DNA from: Albimonas sp963816545
GTDB lineage: Bacteria; Pseudomonadota; Alphaproteobacteria; Rhodobacterales; Rhodobacteraceae
Length of the DNA: 64,000 nucleotides
Direction of reading: 5' to 3'
NCBI GenBank assembly: GCA_963816545.1
Contig: CAWFLE010000020.1
Coordinates: 124,001 to 188,000 of the forward strand
The notes under the pieces are model-generated. The model had not been told where the DNA came from. It worked only from the letters and a program-made list of their open reading frames with translations, and did not search any database. Numbering within the stretch: position 1 is the first letter of the stretch; each line of letters opens with the position of its first letter. Made by a program: the position numbers and the translations under genes. Of this stretch, positions 24,918 to 33,191 are shown piece by piece.

Positions 24918-26019
24918 GCCACCAGCCCGCGGGTCTCGAGCTGCGCGCGCATGTCCTCGCCCCGGTCGGTGGCCTCGGAGCCGGCGATCCACTCCGCCAT
25001 CTCGCCCATCCGGTCCTCCAGCAGGAACCGCGGCTCGAACTTCAGCAGGCGCCGAGCCTTGGAGATGTCGGCGTAGCAGTGCCGGATGTCGCCCGCGCGC
25101 GCCTTGCGCAGGACCTGGGGCGCGAGGTCCACGCCCATCGCCTTGGCCAGCATCGTCGCCACATCCGCGATCTTGTAGGCGTGCCCCGAGCCGATGTTGA
25201 CCACCTCGCCCGCCGCCTTCGGCGCCTCCATCGCCAGCCGGAAGGCGCGGGCCACGTCGTCCACATGCACGAAGTCGCGCTGCTGGGCGCCGTCCTCGAA
25301 CACCATCGGCGACTGGCCGTTCATAAGCCGAGAGCCGAAATTCGCCAGCACGCCCGTATAGGGGTTCGACAGCGCCTGCCCCGGCCCGAACACGTTGAAG
25401 AGCCTGAGCGCCACCACCTCCACCGGATAGGCCTGCCCGATGATGAGGCACGCCCGCTCCTGCGCGTACTTGGTCAGCGCGTAGATGGAGGCTAGGTCCA
25501 CGGGCTTGCTCTCGTCGGTGGGCATGGGCGTCAGCCGCTCGCCGCTCCGCGCCAGCGGGTCCCATAGCCCGCCCTTGATGCAGGCCGGGCTGCGGCGGAC
25601 CGAGTTCATCGGCTGCCCGCCATGGGTGCGGTACATCCCCTCGCCGTAAACCGACATGGACGACGCCACCACCAGCCGCTTCACCGGCCGGTCGATGATC
25701 GCCTCCAAAAGCACCGCGGTCCCGAGGTCGTTGCCGCCCACATAGCGGGCGATCTCGTACATGCTCTGCCCGACGCCCACCTCGGCCGCGAGGTGGAAGA
25801 CCTGGTCGACGCCCTCCAGCGCCTTCTTGACCGCCTTGGGGTCGCGCACGTCGCCGCGGATGAACTCCACCCCCTCGGGCGGCGCGGCCGGCGCGTCGCC
25901 GTGGACCTGCTCCACCAGATCGTCGAGCGCGCGCACGGCGTAGCCCTCGGCCAGAAGCTCCGCGCAGAGACGGCGGCCGATGAAGCCGGCGCCGCCGGTG
26001 ACGAGGAAAGATTCGGCAT
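24914..26019 (-). CDS. NAD-dependent sugar epimerase/dehydratase (first gene of cassette), one frame break
   Basis: An extended SDR of about 368 residues: VASSMSVYGEGMYRTHGG, Tyr-x3-Lys in SIYALTKYAQE, ALRLFNVFGPGQALSNPYTG and QQRDFVHVDDVARAF. It belongs with UDP-glucose/GDP-mannose epimerases; the exact substrate is not clear. The Rossmann start VTGGAGFIGRRL lies in a different frame from the best ATG. One added base near 26010 joins MPNL to FLVTGGAG, so I place the start at 26019 with a GGGAG site upstream and regard the break as a sequencing indel. It begins the nine-gene minus operon, and its stop overlaps the fusion gene. Confidence 0.83.
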
Positions 26020-26067
26020 GTGGAGGACGCTCCCGGGATTGCGTGCGAATTTCGTCGGACCTCCCCC

Positions 26068-26092
26068 AACAAGCGGGCGCCGCGAATGTTCC
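26068..26092 (-). promoter_or_regulatory. Weak candidate ECF promoter before the sugar cassette, GGAAC-N16-TGTT
   Basis: On the minus strand GGAAC (26088-26092) is followed after 16 bases by TGTT (26068-26071), 48 bases before the first cassette gene. It keeps the -35-like block and the GTT core but not the C or G before it, so it is only suggestive. Confidence 0.3.
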
Positions 26093-26122
26093 GGAAGCTG
26101 GAAAGGTTTCTTGCGTTCGCGC

Positions 26123-26365
26123 TCAGGCGGGAGCCGCCGGCTCGCCCTCCGCTTCGGCCTGAGCCGAGAGCGATTCCGCCAGCGCCGTGCTCAGCTGACG
26201 CGCCAGATCGTCGAACTCCGGCGGGAGCTCGCGCTCCGGCATCGCGGCCAGGAGCCTCAGCTCCCGGTGGAGAGCTTCATCGTCGACCGGCGCCGTGGGC
26301 ACGGGATCGGCTGGGAAATCCTGCGTCGTCGCCGGATCTACGGCCCTTGCCGCGGAACGGATCAC
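26123..26365 (-). CDS. Small acidic protein with weak NepR-like pattern
   Basis: An 80-residue protein starting with GTG at 26365, overlapping the topoisomerase stop in a GTGA. It has no signal peptide or membrane segment. The helix-like stretch LHRELRLLAAMPERELPPEF, then DDLARQLSTAL, resembles the NepR anti-sigma pattern (L-R-x-L-x(6)-E-x-x-P-x-x-F-x-x-L-x-x-x-L), with a Pro-rich N-terminal arm and an Ala/Glu tail. NepR binds EcfG and is released by PhyR. The resemblance is by eye only, and the Tyr and Val-Val positions of NepR are not kept. Its place in an operon with an ECF-type promoter makes the idea worth testing. Confidence 0.55.
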   Translation of the reverse strand: MIRSAARAVDPATTQDFPADPVPTAPVDDEALHRELRLLAAMPERELPPEFDDLARQLSTALAESLSAQAEAEGEPAAPA

Positions 26366-27408
26366 AACTTGCCGTCCCGCGCCGCCTTCAGCCAGGCCAG
26401 CGTGCGCCGCTCGTCCGCCTCCAGCCCCTCCAGCCGCGCCGGGCGCACCGAGGCGAGTTCTTCGGTCAGCCGCCCCTCGGCATAGGAGTCCAACACCCTC
26501 GGATGCACATAGCCGCTCCGGCAGACCGCGCGCGTGTTGCCCAGCATCGAACTCACCTGATCCAGCGCCGCGTTGATCCGCCGCCGCCCGTCCGTCTTCG
26601 ACCGCGGAGGCTCCTCCGCCCCCAGCAGCGCCGCCGCGCGGACCGTCCCCGCCCAGGTCCGGAAATGGCGCGAGGTGAGCGAGGCGCCTGAAGCCTCGCG
26701 CAGATACTCGTTCACGTCATGGGAGCCGATGGCGCGCGGCTCCCCGTCCTCCAGATACTTGAACAGGGACTGCCCCGGCAACTCGTGGCAGGCCGAGACC
26801 ACCCTGCGGATGCGCCGGTCCGTGAGCCGCAGATCCCATTCCCGGCCGGACTTGCCCATGAAACGCAGCCGGAAGGCGGAACCCTCGATCTCCAGATGCC
26901 GGTCCCGCAGCGTGGTCAGGCCGAAGCTGCGGTTGTCGCGGGCATAGGCGGGGTTGCCGATCCTCACGAGCGCATGGTCCAGAAGCCAGCACACCGAGGC
27001 GATCACCTTGCGCCGGTCGAGCGTCCTGCGCCGCATGTCCGCCTCGACCTGCGCGCGAACGGTGGGCAGCGCTTCGGCGAATTCGGGCAGGGCCTCGAAC
27101 TTCTCCGTCCCGCGGGCCTCGGTCCAGTCCGGGTGGTAGCGGTACTGCTTGCGCCCCCGCGCGTCGCGGCCCGTGGCCTGGATGTGCCCGCGCGGATCCG
27201 GGCAGATCCACACGTCGGTCCAGGCCGGCGGGATGGCCAGCGATCGCAGGCGGGCCAGCGCCTCCCGGTCCGTGATGCGTGCGCCCGCCTCGTCGCGATA
27301 GGAGAAGCCCTTCCCCGCCTTCCGACGGGTCCAGCCCGGCGCATCGTCATGCACATGCACCAGGCCGGCCGGCGTCTCGGGCTCCGCGCCCAGATCCCTC
27401 GGGCTCAC
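26362..27408 (-). CDS. DNA topoisomerase IB (poxvirus-type)
   Basis: A 348-residue type IB topoisomerase that relaxes supercoils through a 3'-phosphotyrosine. The N-terminal domain (GFSYRDEAGARITDREALAR, then AIPPAWTDVWICPDPRGHIQ) is typical of the bacterial/poxvirus group. Catalytic Arg and Lys are expected in FMGKSGREWDLRL and in the RHFRTWAGTVRAA segment. The nucleophile Tyr300 lies in CRSGYVHPRVLDSY. It starts seven bases after the DUF3008 gene ends and shares a GTGA with the small NepR-like gene. The likely promoter is the ECF-type site at 27637-27662, so it may be a stress-induced topoisomerase. Confidence 0.92.
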   Translation of the reverse strand: MSPRDLGAEPETPAGLVHVHDDAPGWTRRKAGKGFSYRDEAGARITDREALARLRSLAIPPAWTDVWICPDPRGHIQATGRDARGRKQYRYHPDWTEARGTEKFEALPEFAEALPTVRAQVEADMRRRTLDRRKVIASVCWLLDHALVRIGNPAYARDNRSFGLTTLRDRHLEIEGSAFRLRFMGKSGREWDLRLTDRRIRRVVSACHELPGQSLFKYLEDGEPRAIGSHDVNEYLREASGASLTSRHFRTWAGTVRAAALLGAEEPPRSKTDGRRRINAALDQVSSMLGNTRAVCRSGYVHPRVLDSYAEGRLTEELASVRPARLEGLEADERRTLAWLKAARDGKL

Positions 27409-27415
27409 CGGGCCC

Positions 27416-27604
27416 TCATGACTTCGAATCGTGCTCGGGCTTCCCCTTCCGTCCGGTGGAGGCCATCTCGTCGAGCTCCTTCTCGCTCATCGACTCGTAC
27501 ATCGACTTCGAGGGCCCCTTCAGGTCGGACTTCTTCTGGTCGCCTCGCTTCGCGGCCAGCGCCGCGCCGGCGGCCTTCTGCTGCGACTTGGACTTGGCAG
27601 GCAT
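27416..27604 (-). CDS. Small basic DUF3008-like protein
   Basis: A 62-residue, highly charged protein (MPAKSKSQQKAAGAALAAKR, then MYESMSEKELDEMASTGRKG) that fits DUF3008, a family of tiny Lys/Ser-rich proteins of unknown function, possibly nucleic-acid associated. GGGAGGAAAG lies just before the ATG. It is the first gene of a short minus-strand operon with topoisomerase IB and the NepR-like protein, and its start is 32 bases after a GGAAC-N17-GGTT site. I know of no tested role. Confidence 0.82.
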   Translation of the reverse strand: MPAKSKSQQKAAGAALAAKRGDQKKSDLKGPSKSMYESMSEKELDEMASTGRKGKPEHDSKS

Positions 27605-27636
27605 CGGCTTTCCTCCCGTTGAGGTGGTCGCCAGCC

Positions 27637-27662
27637 AACCGGCGAGACCGCCGCCGGGTTCC
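27637..27662 (-). promoter_or_regulatory. Candidate ECF promoter for DUF3008-topoisomerase IB, GGAAC-N17-GGTT
   Basis: On the minus strand GGAAC (27658-27662) and GGTT (27637-27640) are separated by 17 bases. It is divergent from the mrpA site at 27687-27712; the two GGAAC blocks face away from each other only 24 bases apart. Confidence 0.6.
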
Positions 27663-27686
27663 AGCCGCGCTCCACGCGACCAGCGG

Positions 27687-27712
27687 GGAACTCCGCGACC
27701 GCCGGCCGCGTT
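27687..27712 (+). promoter_or_regulatory. Candidate ECF promoter for mrpA, GGAAC-N17-CGTT
   Basis: GGAAC (27687-27691) and CGTT (27709-27712) with a 17-base spacer match the EcfG consensus exactly and lie 51 bases before the mrpA ATG. This would place the cation antiporter under stress control. Confidence 0.6.
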
Positions 27713-27763
27713 CGGAGAAGGCGGCGGGCGAGGCCCCGCCTCGTCCGCAAGAGCGTCCGTTCC

Positions 27764-30015
27764 ATGCCCGAAGCCGCGACGATCCCCGTCCTGCTCGCCG
27801 CCGCCGCCGCGTTCGGCGTCCGGCGTCCCCGTCACGCCTGCCTCGCGGCCGCCCTCGCCGCGGCCGCCTGCGCCGTCATCCTCGCCCTGCTTTCGGCGGC
27901 GGAGACGACGATCCTGGACCTGCCGTGGATCGCCTCCTTCGGCGCGCGCTTCGCCCTCTCGGCCGACCCGCTCGGCGGCCCCTTCGCCGTCTATGCCGCC
28001 GCCATGGCCGCGCCGGTGCTGATCTACGCCGCGACCTACATCCCCCGCCACCTGGCCGAGGAGAACCGCCCCCCGGCCGAGCAGGCCGTCTTCGCGGCCC
28101 TCATGCTCGGCTTCCTCGGCGCGATGATCCTGCTGGCCCTGTCGCAGGACCTGCTCGCGATCTTCCTCGCGCTGGAGCTGACGTCCCTCTTCTCCTTCCT
28201 CCTGATCCGCTACGACCGGACCGAGGAGGCCCGATCCGCCGCCCGCCTCGCCCTCGTGGTCACCGCCGGCTCCGCCATGCCCTTCCTCGCCGGCGCGGCC
28301 CTCGTCGCCGCCGACGCGGGGACCACCCACCTGCCCGCTCTGCGCGGCGCCGACATCTCCCCCCTCGCCCTCGTGCTGCTGGTGGCCGGGACGCTGGGCA
28401 AGAGCGCGCAAGTCCCCTCCATGTCTGGCTGCCGCGCGCCATGACCGCGCCCACGCCCGTGTCGGCCTATCTCCACTCCGCCGCCCTGGTGGCGGCGGGC
28501 GTCTTCGTCCTCCAGCGCCTGCGCTTCCTGCTGGAGGGTGCGCCCGAGGTCCTGACCGTCCTCCTGTGGCTCTCGTTCCTGTCGATCCTGGGCGCGGGGC
28601 TGCTGGCGCTCGCGGCCGACGGGTTCAAGCGCATCCTCGCCTGGTCCACCATCGCCCAGTACGGCTACGCGGTGGCGCTGGTGGCGATGGGGGGAGCGCA
28701 CGGGCTGCTGGGCGCGCCGCTGTTCCTGCTCGCCCACGGGCTCGCCAAGTGCGGGCTGTTCATGGCCGCCGGCGCCGTCACCCAGGCGACGCAGGAGGAC
28801 CGCCTTTCCCAGGGCGGCGGCTTCGCACGATCCATGCCCCTGCTCGCGGTCTCGGCCGCGGTCTGCGCGGCGGCCATCGCCGGCCTCCCGGCCACCTTCG
28901 GCTTCTTCAAGGACGACCTTCTGATGAAGGCGGCGCTGGCGCATGGGCCTCTCGTCACGGGCCTCGTCACCCTCGCCGTCGCCGTCACCGCGGCCTACAT
29001 GGCGCGCTTCTGGTTCGGCGTCTTCGGCGGCCGCGCCCGGAGCGGCCCCCGCCCCTCCCTCGGCCTCTCGCTGCCGGTCGCGCTGATGGCGGGCCTCTCG
29101 GTCGGCCTCGGCCTGTGGTGGGCGCCGGTGGAGCCGACGCTCTTCGCCGCCGCCGCGAAGATCGGCGGCGCCCTGCCCGAGGTCCATCTGGGCTATCCCT
29201 CCGCGCCCGAAGCCGCGATCCTCCTGACCGTCGCCGGCTGGGCCGCCGGCGCCGTCCTCGCCCTCGCCGCCCTGCGCTACCCGAAGGGCCTGCCCGCCGC
29301 CCGCCCGCTGGCGCGGGTGCTCGGGCCGTCCACCCTGGCCGACGGCGTGGCGCGTGGCGCGGGCGCCCTCTCGAACCTCTTCCATCGGCTCGAGGTGCGG
29401 GACGCCCGCGACCGGCTGGCGGTGATCTTCATCGTCGCCGCCATCGCCCTCGCGCTCGGCCTCGCCGCGGACGCCCGCTGGCCGGTGGTCGGCCCGCTCC
29501 GGTTCGACGACGCCGCGCCGGCCGCCGCGCTCGTGGTCGTGGCCGCCGCCGCCATCGCCGCCATCGCCCAGCGCGGGCACATCTCCTTCGTCCTGATCCT
29601 GTCCTTCGCGGGCTTCGGCCTCGCCCTCGTCTTCGCGCTCGGCCACGCGCCGGACGTGGCGCTGGTGGTCGCGCTGGTGGAGACGACGCTCACCCTCCTC
29701 CTGCTCGCCGCCCTCTCGCGCACCCGGCCCGAGGTGCTCGCCCGCGCCCGGCGCGTCCGCGGCGCGCCCTGGGCCCCCGCGGTGGGCGTCATCTCCGGGC
29801 TCGCGGCCACCGCCACCGCCTGGACCGCCCTCTCCCGCCGGCCGGCCGATCCGCCCACCGTCGAATACGTGACCCTGGCCGAGACCGCGCACGCCCATGA
29901 CGTGGTCACCGCCATCCTCACCGACTTCCGCGGCCTCGACACGGTCGGAGAGCTCACCGTCCTGGCCGCCGCCGCCATCGGCGCCTCCGCCATCTGGTGG
30001 GAGCGGCGGGCATGA
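27764..30015 (+). CDS. mrpA: Mrp Na+/H+ antiporter subunit A, one frame break
   Basis: MrpA is the large, NuoL-like membrane subunit of the multisubunit cation/proton antiporter. Corrected, it has about 750 residues with many membrane spans. Conserved blocks include LTSLFSFLLIRYDRTEEARS, VPLHVWLPRAMTAPTPVSAY, TIAQYGYAV, HGLAKCGLFMAAGAVTQATQ and ATFGFFKDD. The reading breaks near 28413, where a run of C is one short (AGTCCCCTCC); adding one C restores the conserved VPLHVWLP. Its stop overlaps mrpB in an ATGA. A consensus ECF promoter lies upstream. The C-terminal MrpB-like part after about residue 560 is present. Confidence 0.88.
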
Positions 30016-30452
30016 CCGACCTCGCCGCCCGCGCCATCTTCCCGCTGGCCCTCGCCGCCGCCGTCGCCCTGCTTCTGCGCGGCTACGCCGACGTGGGCGA
30101 CGGGTTCAGCGCGGGCGCGGTGGCGGGCGCCGGCGCCGCGCTCCAGTTCGCCGCGCTGCCGTTCGACAGGGCGGTCGCGCGCACCCGCGCCGTCCTCGCC
30201 CCCCGGATGATCGCGCTGGGGCTGCTGCTCACCCTGCTCACCGCCTGGTGGCCGGTCCTCTTCGGCCTGCCCCCCGTCTCCCACTTTCCCGCGCCCGAGG
30301 CTCATGCCGCCGCCTTCGGAGTCCTCGAATTCCACACCGGCGTCCTCTTCGACCTCGGCGTCGCTGCGGCCGTTTACGGCGCGGTCACCGGCGCTTTTGG
30401 CCGCCTCAACGCCCCCGCCACCGGACGGGACGATCCGGGGGACGCGCCATGA
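30012..30452 (+). CDS. mrpB: Mrp antiporter subunit B
   Basis: A 146-residue membrane protein starting MTDLAARAIFPLALAAAVAL. It has GYADVGDGFSAGAVAGAGAA, equivalent to the conserved GHN/GGGF loop of MrpB proteins, then hydrophobic segments, and ends with FGVLEFHTGVLFDLGVAAAV. The start overlaps the mrpA stop and the stop overlaps the mrpC start, both in ATGA. It forms a membrane complex with the other six products. The frame is intact. Confidence 0.9.
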   Translation: MTDLAARAIFPLALAAAVALLLRGYADVGDGFSAGAVAGAGAALQFAALPFDRAVARTRAVLAPRMIALGLLLTLLTAWWPVLFGLPPVSHFPAPEAHAAAFGVLEFHTGVLFDLGVAAAVYGAVTGAFGRLNAPATGRDDPGDAP

Positions 30453-30858
30453 CCTTCCTCACCGCCCTCGCCGTGGGCATCCTCTTCGGATGCGGCGCCT
30501 ACGCCATGGCCCACCGCGACGCCTTCAAGCTGACGGGCGGCACGCTGCTGATCGGCAACTCCGCGATCCTGTTCCTGATGGCCCCGGCGCTGCGCGGCGG
30601 CGCCGCCGCCTTCTGCCCGCGGAGGCCCCCGATCTCGTGGCCGATCCGCTGGTGCAGGCCCTCGCGCTCACCGCGGTGGTGATCAACTTCGCCGTCACCG
30701 TCCTTCTGCTGCGCGTCGCCATCTCGGTGGAGCGCACGCATGACGCCATCGACATGGACGAGCTCGGCCAGGCCGAAGCCAGGGACGATGCCCGCGAGGA
30801 CGCGGCCAACGCCAACGAACCCGCCCGCGCCGAGCCGACGGAGCGCCGCCCCGCATGA
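30449..30858 (+). CDS. mrpC: Mrp antiporter subunit C, one frame break
   Basis: A NuoK-like small membrane subunit of about 136 residues. The first part, GILFGCGAYAMAHRDAFKLT, then GGTLLIGNSAILFLMAP, is in one frame. The second part, APDLVADPLVQALALTAVV, then INFAVTVLLLRVAISVERTH, is in the next. One base is missing near 30609 in a GCC-rich stretch. The motif DPLVQALALTAVVI is diagnostic of MrpC. It has an acidic C-terminal tail. It overlaps mrpB and mrpD by four bases. Confidence 0.87.
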
Positions 30859-32225
30859 TCGTCCTTCTCCCCCTCGTCCTGCCCTGGATCTGCGGCCCCC
30901 TCCTCCTGCTGTTCGACAGCCGCCGGTCAACCGTCGCCTGGATCGCCGCCGCGCTTATGGGCGCCGTGACGCTGGCCGACCTGACGCTCCTGTGGGCGAT
31001 GGTCACCGCCCGCATCGGCCCGCTCGACCTCGTGACCGGCGGCTGGTCGAGCGAGATCGGCATCCGCCTGCACGTGGACGCCGTCTCCCTCACCTTCGGC
31101 GCCGCCTGCGCCGCGGTGATGACCGCCGCCCTGGTGCACGAGGCCGTGCGCCGCCCTCAGGCCGCAGCCTTCGCCGCCATGATGTTCTTCATGGCTGCGG
31201 GCCTGCACGGCGCCTTCTTCACCGGCGACCTCTTCAACTTCTTCGTGTTCTTCGAGGTCTCGGTCGTGTCCTCCTTCGCGCTCGCCGCCTACGGCTACGG
31301 ACGGCAGGAGGCGCGGGGCGCCTTCATCTACATCGGCGTGAACCTGCTCGGCTCGGTGTTCTTCCTGTCGGGCGTGACCGCGATCTACCACGCCACCGGC
31401 ACGCTGGACCTCGTGGAGCTCTGGCGCCTCGGCCCGCCCGAGCACGGTGGGGTCCCGCATCTCGGGGCCGTGCTCCTGTTCCTCGCGCTCTCGCTCAAGC
31501 TCGGGCTCTTTCCCCTGCACTACTGGGTGCCGGTGCTCTACAGCCACGCGCATCCCGCGGTCGCGGCGGTCATGGCGGGGGCGCTCATCAACATCGGCGC
31601 CTACGGCCTCCTGCGCATCGGCCTTCTCTCCGCCGCCGCCTCGCGCGAGGCTGCGGCCCCGGTCCTCGCCATCCTCGGCGCCGCGGCCGTGGTCTACGGC
31701 GCCATGCTCGCGCTCCGCCGCGGCGCCGCCTCCGAGGTGCTGGCCTACGCCTCGGTGGCGCAGGCGGGCTACGTGGCCCTCGCGCTCGGGATCGGGGACC
31801 GGCAGGGCGTCGCCGCCGCCATTCTCGCCGCCCTCGCCGGATCGTTCGAGAAGGCGGCCGGCTTCCTCTCCCTCGCCTCCGGCGGCCGCGCCCGGGCGAT
31901 CGCGGGGCTCGTGGCCTTCGCGGGCCTCGCGGGGCTGCCGCCCACCCTCGGCTTCCTCGCCAAGCTCCAGCTCGTGCGCGCGGCCTGGGACTCCCCCTTC
32001 GGCGGGTGGCTGGTCGCGGCGCTGATCCTCGGCGCCCTCTTCCTCTTCGCCGCCACCGCCCGGTTCTGGGAGGGGCTCATGCGCCTCCCCGTCCCCGCCC
32101 GGCCCAGCCTGACCGCCCCCCTCTGCATGGCCGCCGCCAGCGTCCTGCTGTTCCTCGCCGCCGCGCCCCTGGAGACGCTGGCCCTGCGCCTCGCGGACGA
32201 ACTGCTGCTGGGGGGCGGACGATGA
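30855..32225 (+). CDS. mrpD: Mrp antiporter subunit D
   Basis: A NuoM/N-like proton-translocating subunit of 456 residues with about 14 membrane spans. Key segments are FFVFFEVSVVSSFALAAYGY, LGLFPLHYWVPVLYSHAHPA with conserved charged residues near a membrane span, VAAVMAGALINIGAYGLLRI, VAQAGYVALALG and GFLAKLQLV. Mrp-D is one of the two antiporter-like subunits that carry ion movement. The frame is intact, and the gene overlaps mrpC and mrpE by four bases each. Confidence 0.93.
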   Translation: MIVLLPLVLPWICGPLLLLFDSRRSTVAWIAAALMGAVTLADLTLLWAMVTARIGPLDLVTGGWSSEIGIRLHVDAVSLTFGAACAAVMTAALVHEAVRRPQAAAFAAMMFFMAAGLHGAFFTGDLFNFFVFFEVSVVSSFALAAYGYGRQEARGAFIYIGVNLLGSVFFLSGVTAIYHATGTLDLVELWRLGPPEHGGVPHLGAVLLFLALSLKLGLFPLHYWVPVLYSHAHPAVAAVMAGALINIGAYGLLRIGLLSAAASREAAAPVLAILGAAAVVYGAMLALRRGAASEVLAYASVAQAGYVALALGIGDRQGVAAAILAALAGSFEKAAGFLSLASGGRARAIAGLVAFAGLAGLPPTLGFLAKLQLVRAAWDSPFGGWLVAALILGALFLFAATARFWEGLMRLPVPARPSLTAPLCMAAASVLLFLAAAPLETLALRLADELLLGGGR

Positions 32226-32659
32226 CCCGGGCCGTCGCCGCGCTCCTCTGCCTGCTGGTGTTCGCGACCCTCGCGGGGCCGGCGGACTGGCGCAACTGGC
32301 TCCTCGGCCTGCCGCTCGCCGCCCTTCTCGCGCGGACGCTCGTCCCCCGGTCGGACGGCACGCACCTGCCGGGCCTCCCGGTCTACGTCCTCTCCAGCGG
32401 CTGGAAGATCGTCACGGGAACCGCGCGGGTGCTCCGGGTCATGCTCCGCCGGGATCCCTGGGCCCGCCACGGCTACGTCCTGCGCCGCCCCACGCGCAGC
32501 GGCCCCGAGGGCTTCGCGGTCTTCGCGCTGGCCGAGACGGCGAGCCCCGGCACCATCGTCGCCGGACCGGACCCAGAGACCGGGAAGGCCGTGGTCCACG
32601 ACATCGACGCCTCGGGCCAGCCCTCCGCCCCGCCCGCGACGCAGGAGCCCGCTCCATGA
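32222..32659 (+). CDS. mrpE: Mrp antiporter subunit E
   Basis: A protein of about 145 residues with two N-terminal membrane spans (AVAALLCLLVFATLAGPADW; LLGLPLAALLARTLVP) and a soluble C-terminal domain (GYVLRRPTRSGPEGFAVFAL, then TASPGTIVAGPDPETGKAVVH). The S-P-G-T motif is characteristic of MrpE. It overlaps mrpD and mrpF in ATGA. It is needed for assembly of the Mrp complex. Confidence 0.9.
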   Translation: MTRAVAALLCLLVFATLAGPADWRNWLLGLPLAALLARTLVPRSDGTHLPGLPVYVLSSGWKIVTGTARVLRVMLRRDPWARHGYVLRRPTRSGPEGFAVFALAETASPGTIVAGPDPETGKAVVHDIDASGQPSAPPATQEPAP

Positions 32660-32925
32660 GCCCCGTCCTCTTTCACGCCGCCCTCGTCTGGCACGCGCTC
32701 CTGATCCTGGCGCTGCTGGTCCACGCCATCCGCGTCCGCAGCGCCTGCGAGAAGCTGATCGCCTTCGACGGCCTGTCGGTGGTGTTCCTCTCGGCGCTCG
32801 TCTTCACCGCGCTGGCGCGCAACGATCCGCGGCTCCTCGACATCGGGCTGGTGGTGGCGATGCTGGTCTTCGCCCAGACGGTGGCCGCCGCCCGCCTCAT
32901 CGCCCGCCTGCCGGAGGAGGAATGA
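32656..32925 (+). CDS. mrpF: Mrp antiporter subunit F
   Basis: An 89-residue membrane protein with three predicted spans. The typical MrpF core is VRSACEKLIAFDGLSVVFLS, followed by DPRLLDIGLVVAMLVFAQTV. It overlaps mrpE and mrpG by four bases each. No oddities were seen. Confidence 0.9.
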   Translation: MSPVLFHAALVWHALLILALLVHAIRVRSACEKLIAFDGLSVVFLSALVFTALARNDPRLLDIGLVVAMLVFAQTVAAARLIARLPEEE

Positions 32926-33191
32926 CCGTCCTGATCGCCCCCCTCGCCCTCGCAGGCCTCGCGCTGCTCACGCTCGGGGTGGGCGTGCTGGTGCTGGCGC
33001 GTCCGCCGGAGATCAAGGCCCAGGGCCTCGGCCTCGCCTTCGCCGGGCTTCTGGCGTCGACCATGCCCGCCCTCTTCGCCTCGGACGGCCGCATGACCCT
33101 GGCGGCGATCCTGCTCGCGATCTTCTCGACCGTCGCCTCCGCCGTCTCCGGCTACGAGATCATGCGCCTCCTGCGCGCCGGGCGCCGCTAG
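32922..33191 (+). CDS. mrpG: Mrp antiporter subunit G
   Basis: An 89-residue three-span membrane protein. The expected MrpG core is weak but recognisable: VGVLVLARPPEIKAQGLGLA and TLAAILLAIFSTVASAVSGY. The canonical G-R-x-P-D-xx-R-x-H is replaced by ARPPEIKAQGLG. It ends the operon. Its TAG stop overlaps the TAG stop of the convergent protease gene within a palindromic CTAG at 33188-33191. Confidence 0.88.
   Translation: MTVLIAPLALAGLALLTLGVGVLVLARPPEIKAQGLGLAFAGLLASTMPALFASDGRMTLAAILLAIFSTVASAVSGYEIMRLLRAGRR

Noticed and set aside
22869..26072. A 1,067-codon minus frame as a single protein
   Set aside because: The first part is the upstream epimerase gene read in the wrong frame. The real fusion begins at the ATG at 24917, which overlaps the epimerase stop.
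26719..27763. Upstream part of a 1,098-codon plus frame running into mrpA
   Set aside because: Only the portion after about 28,410 matches MrpA. The earlier part is antisense to topoisomerase IB and DUF3008 and continues by chance.
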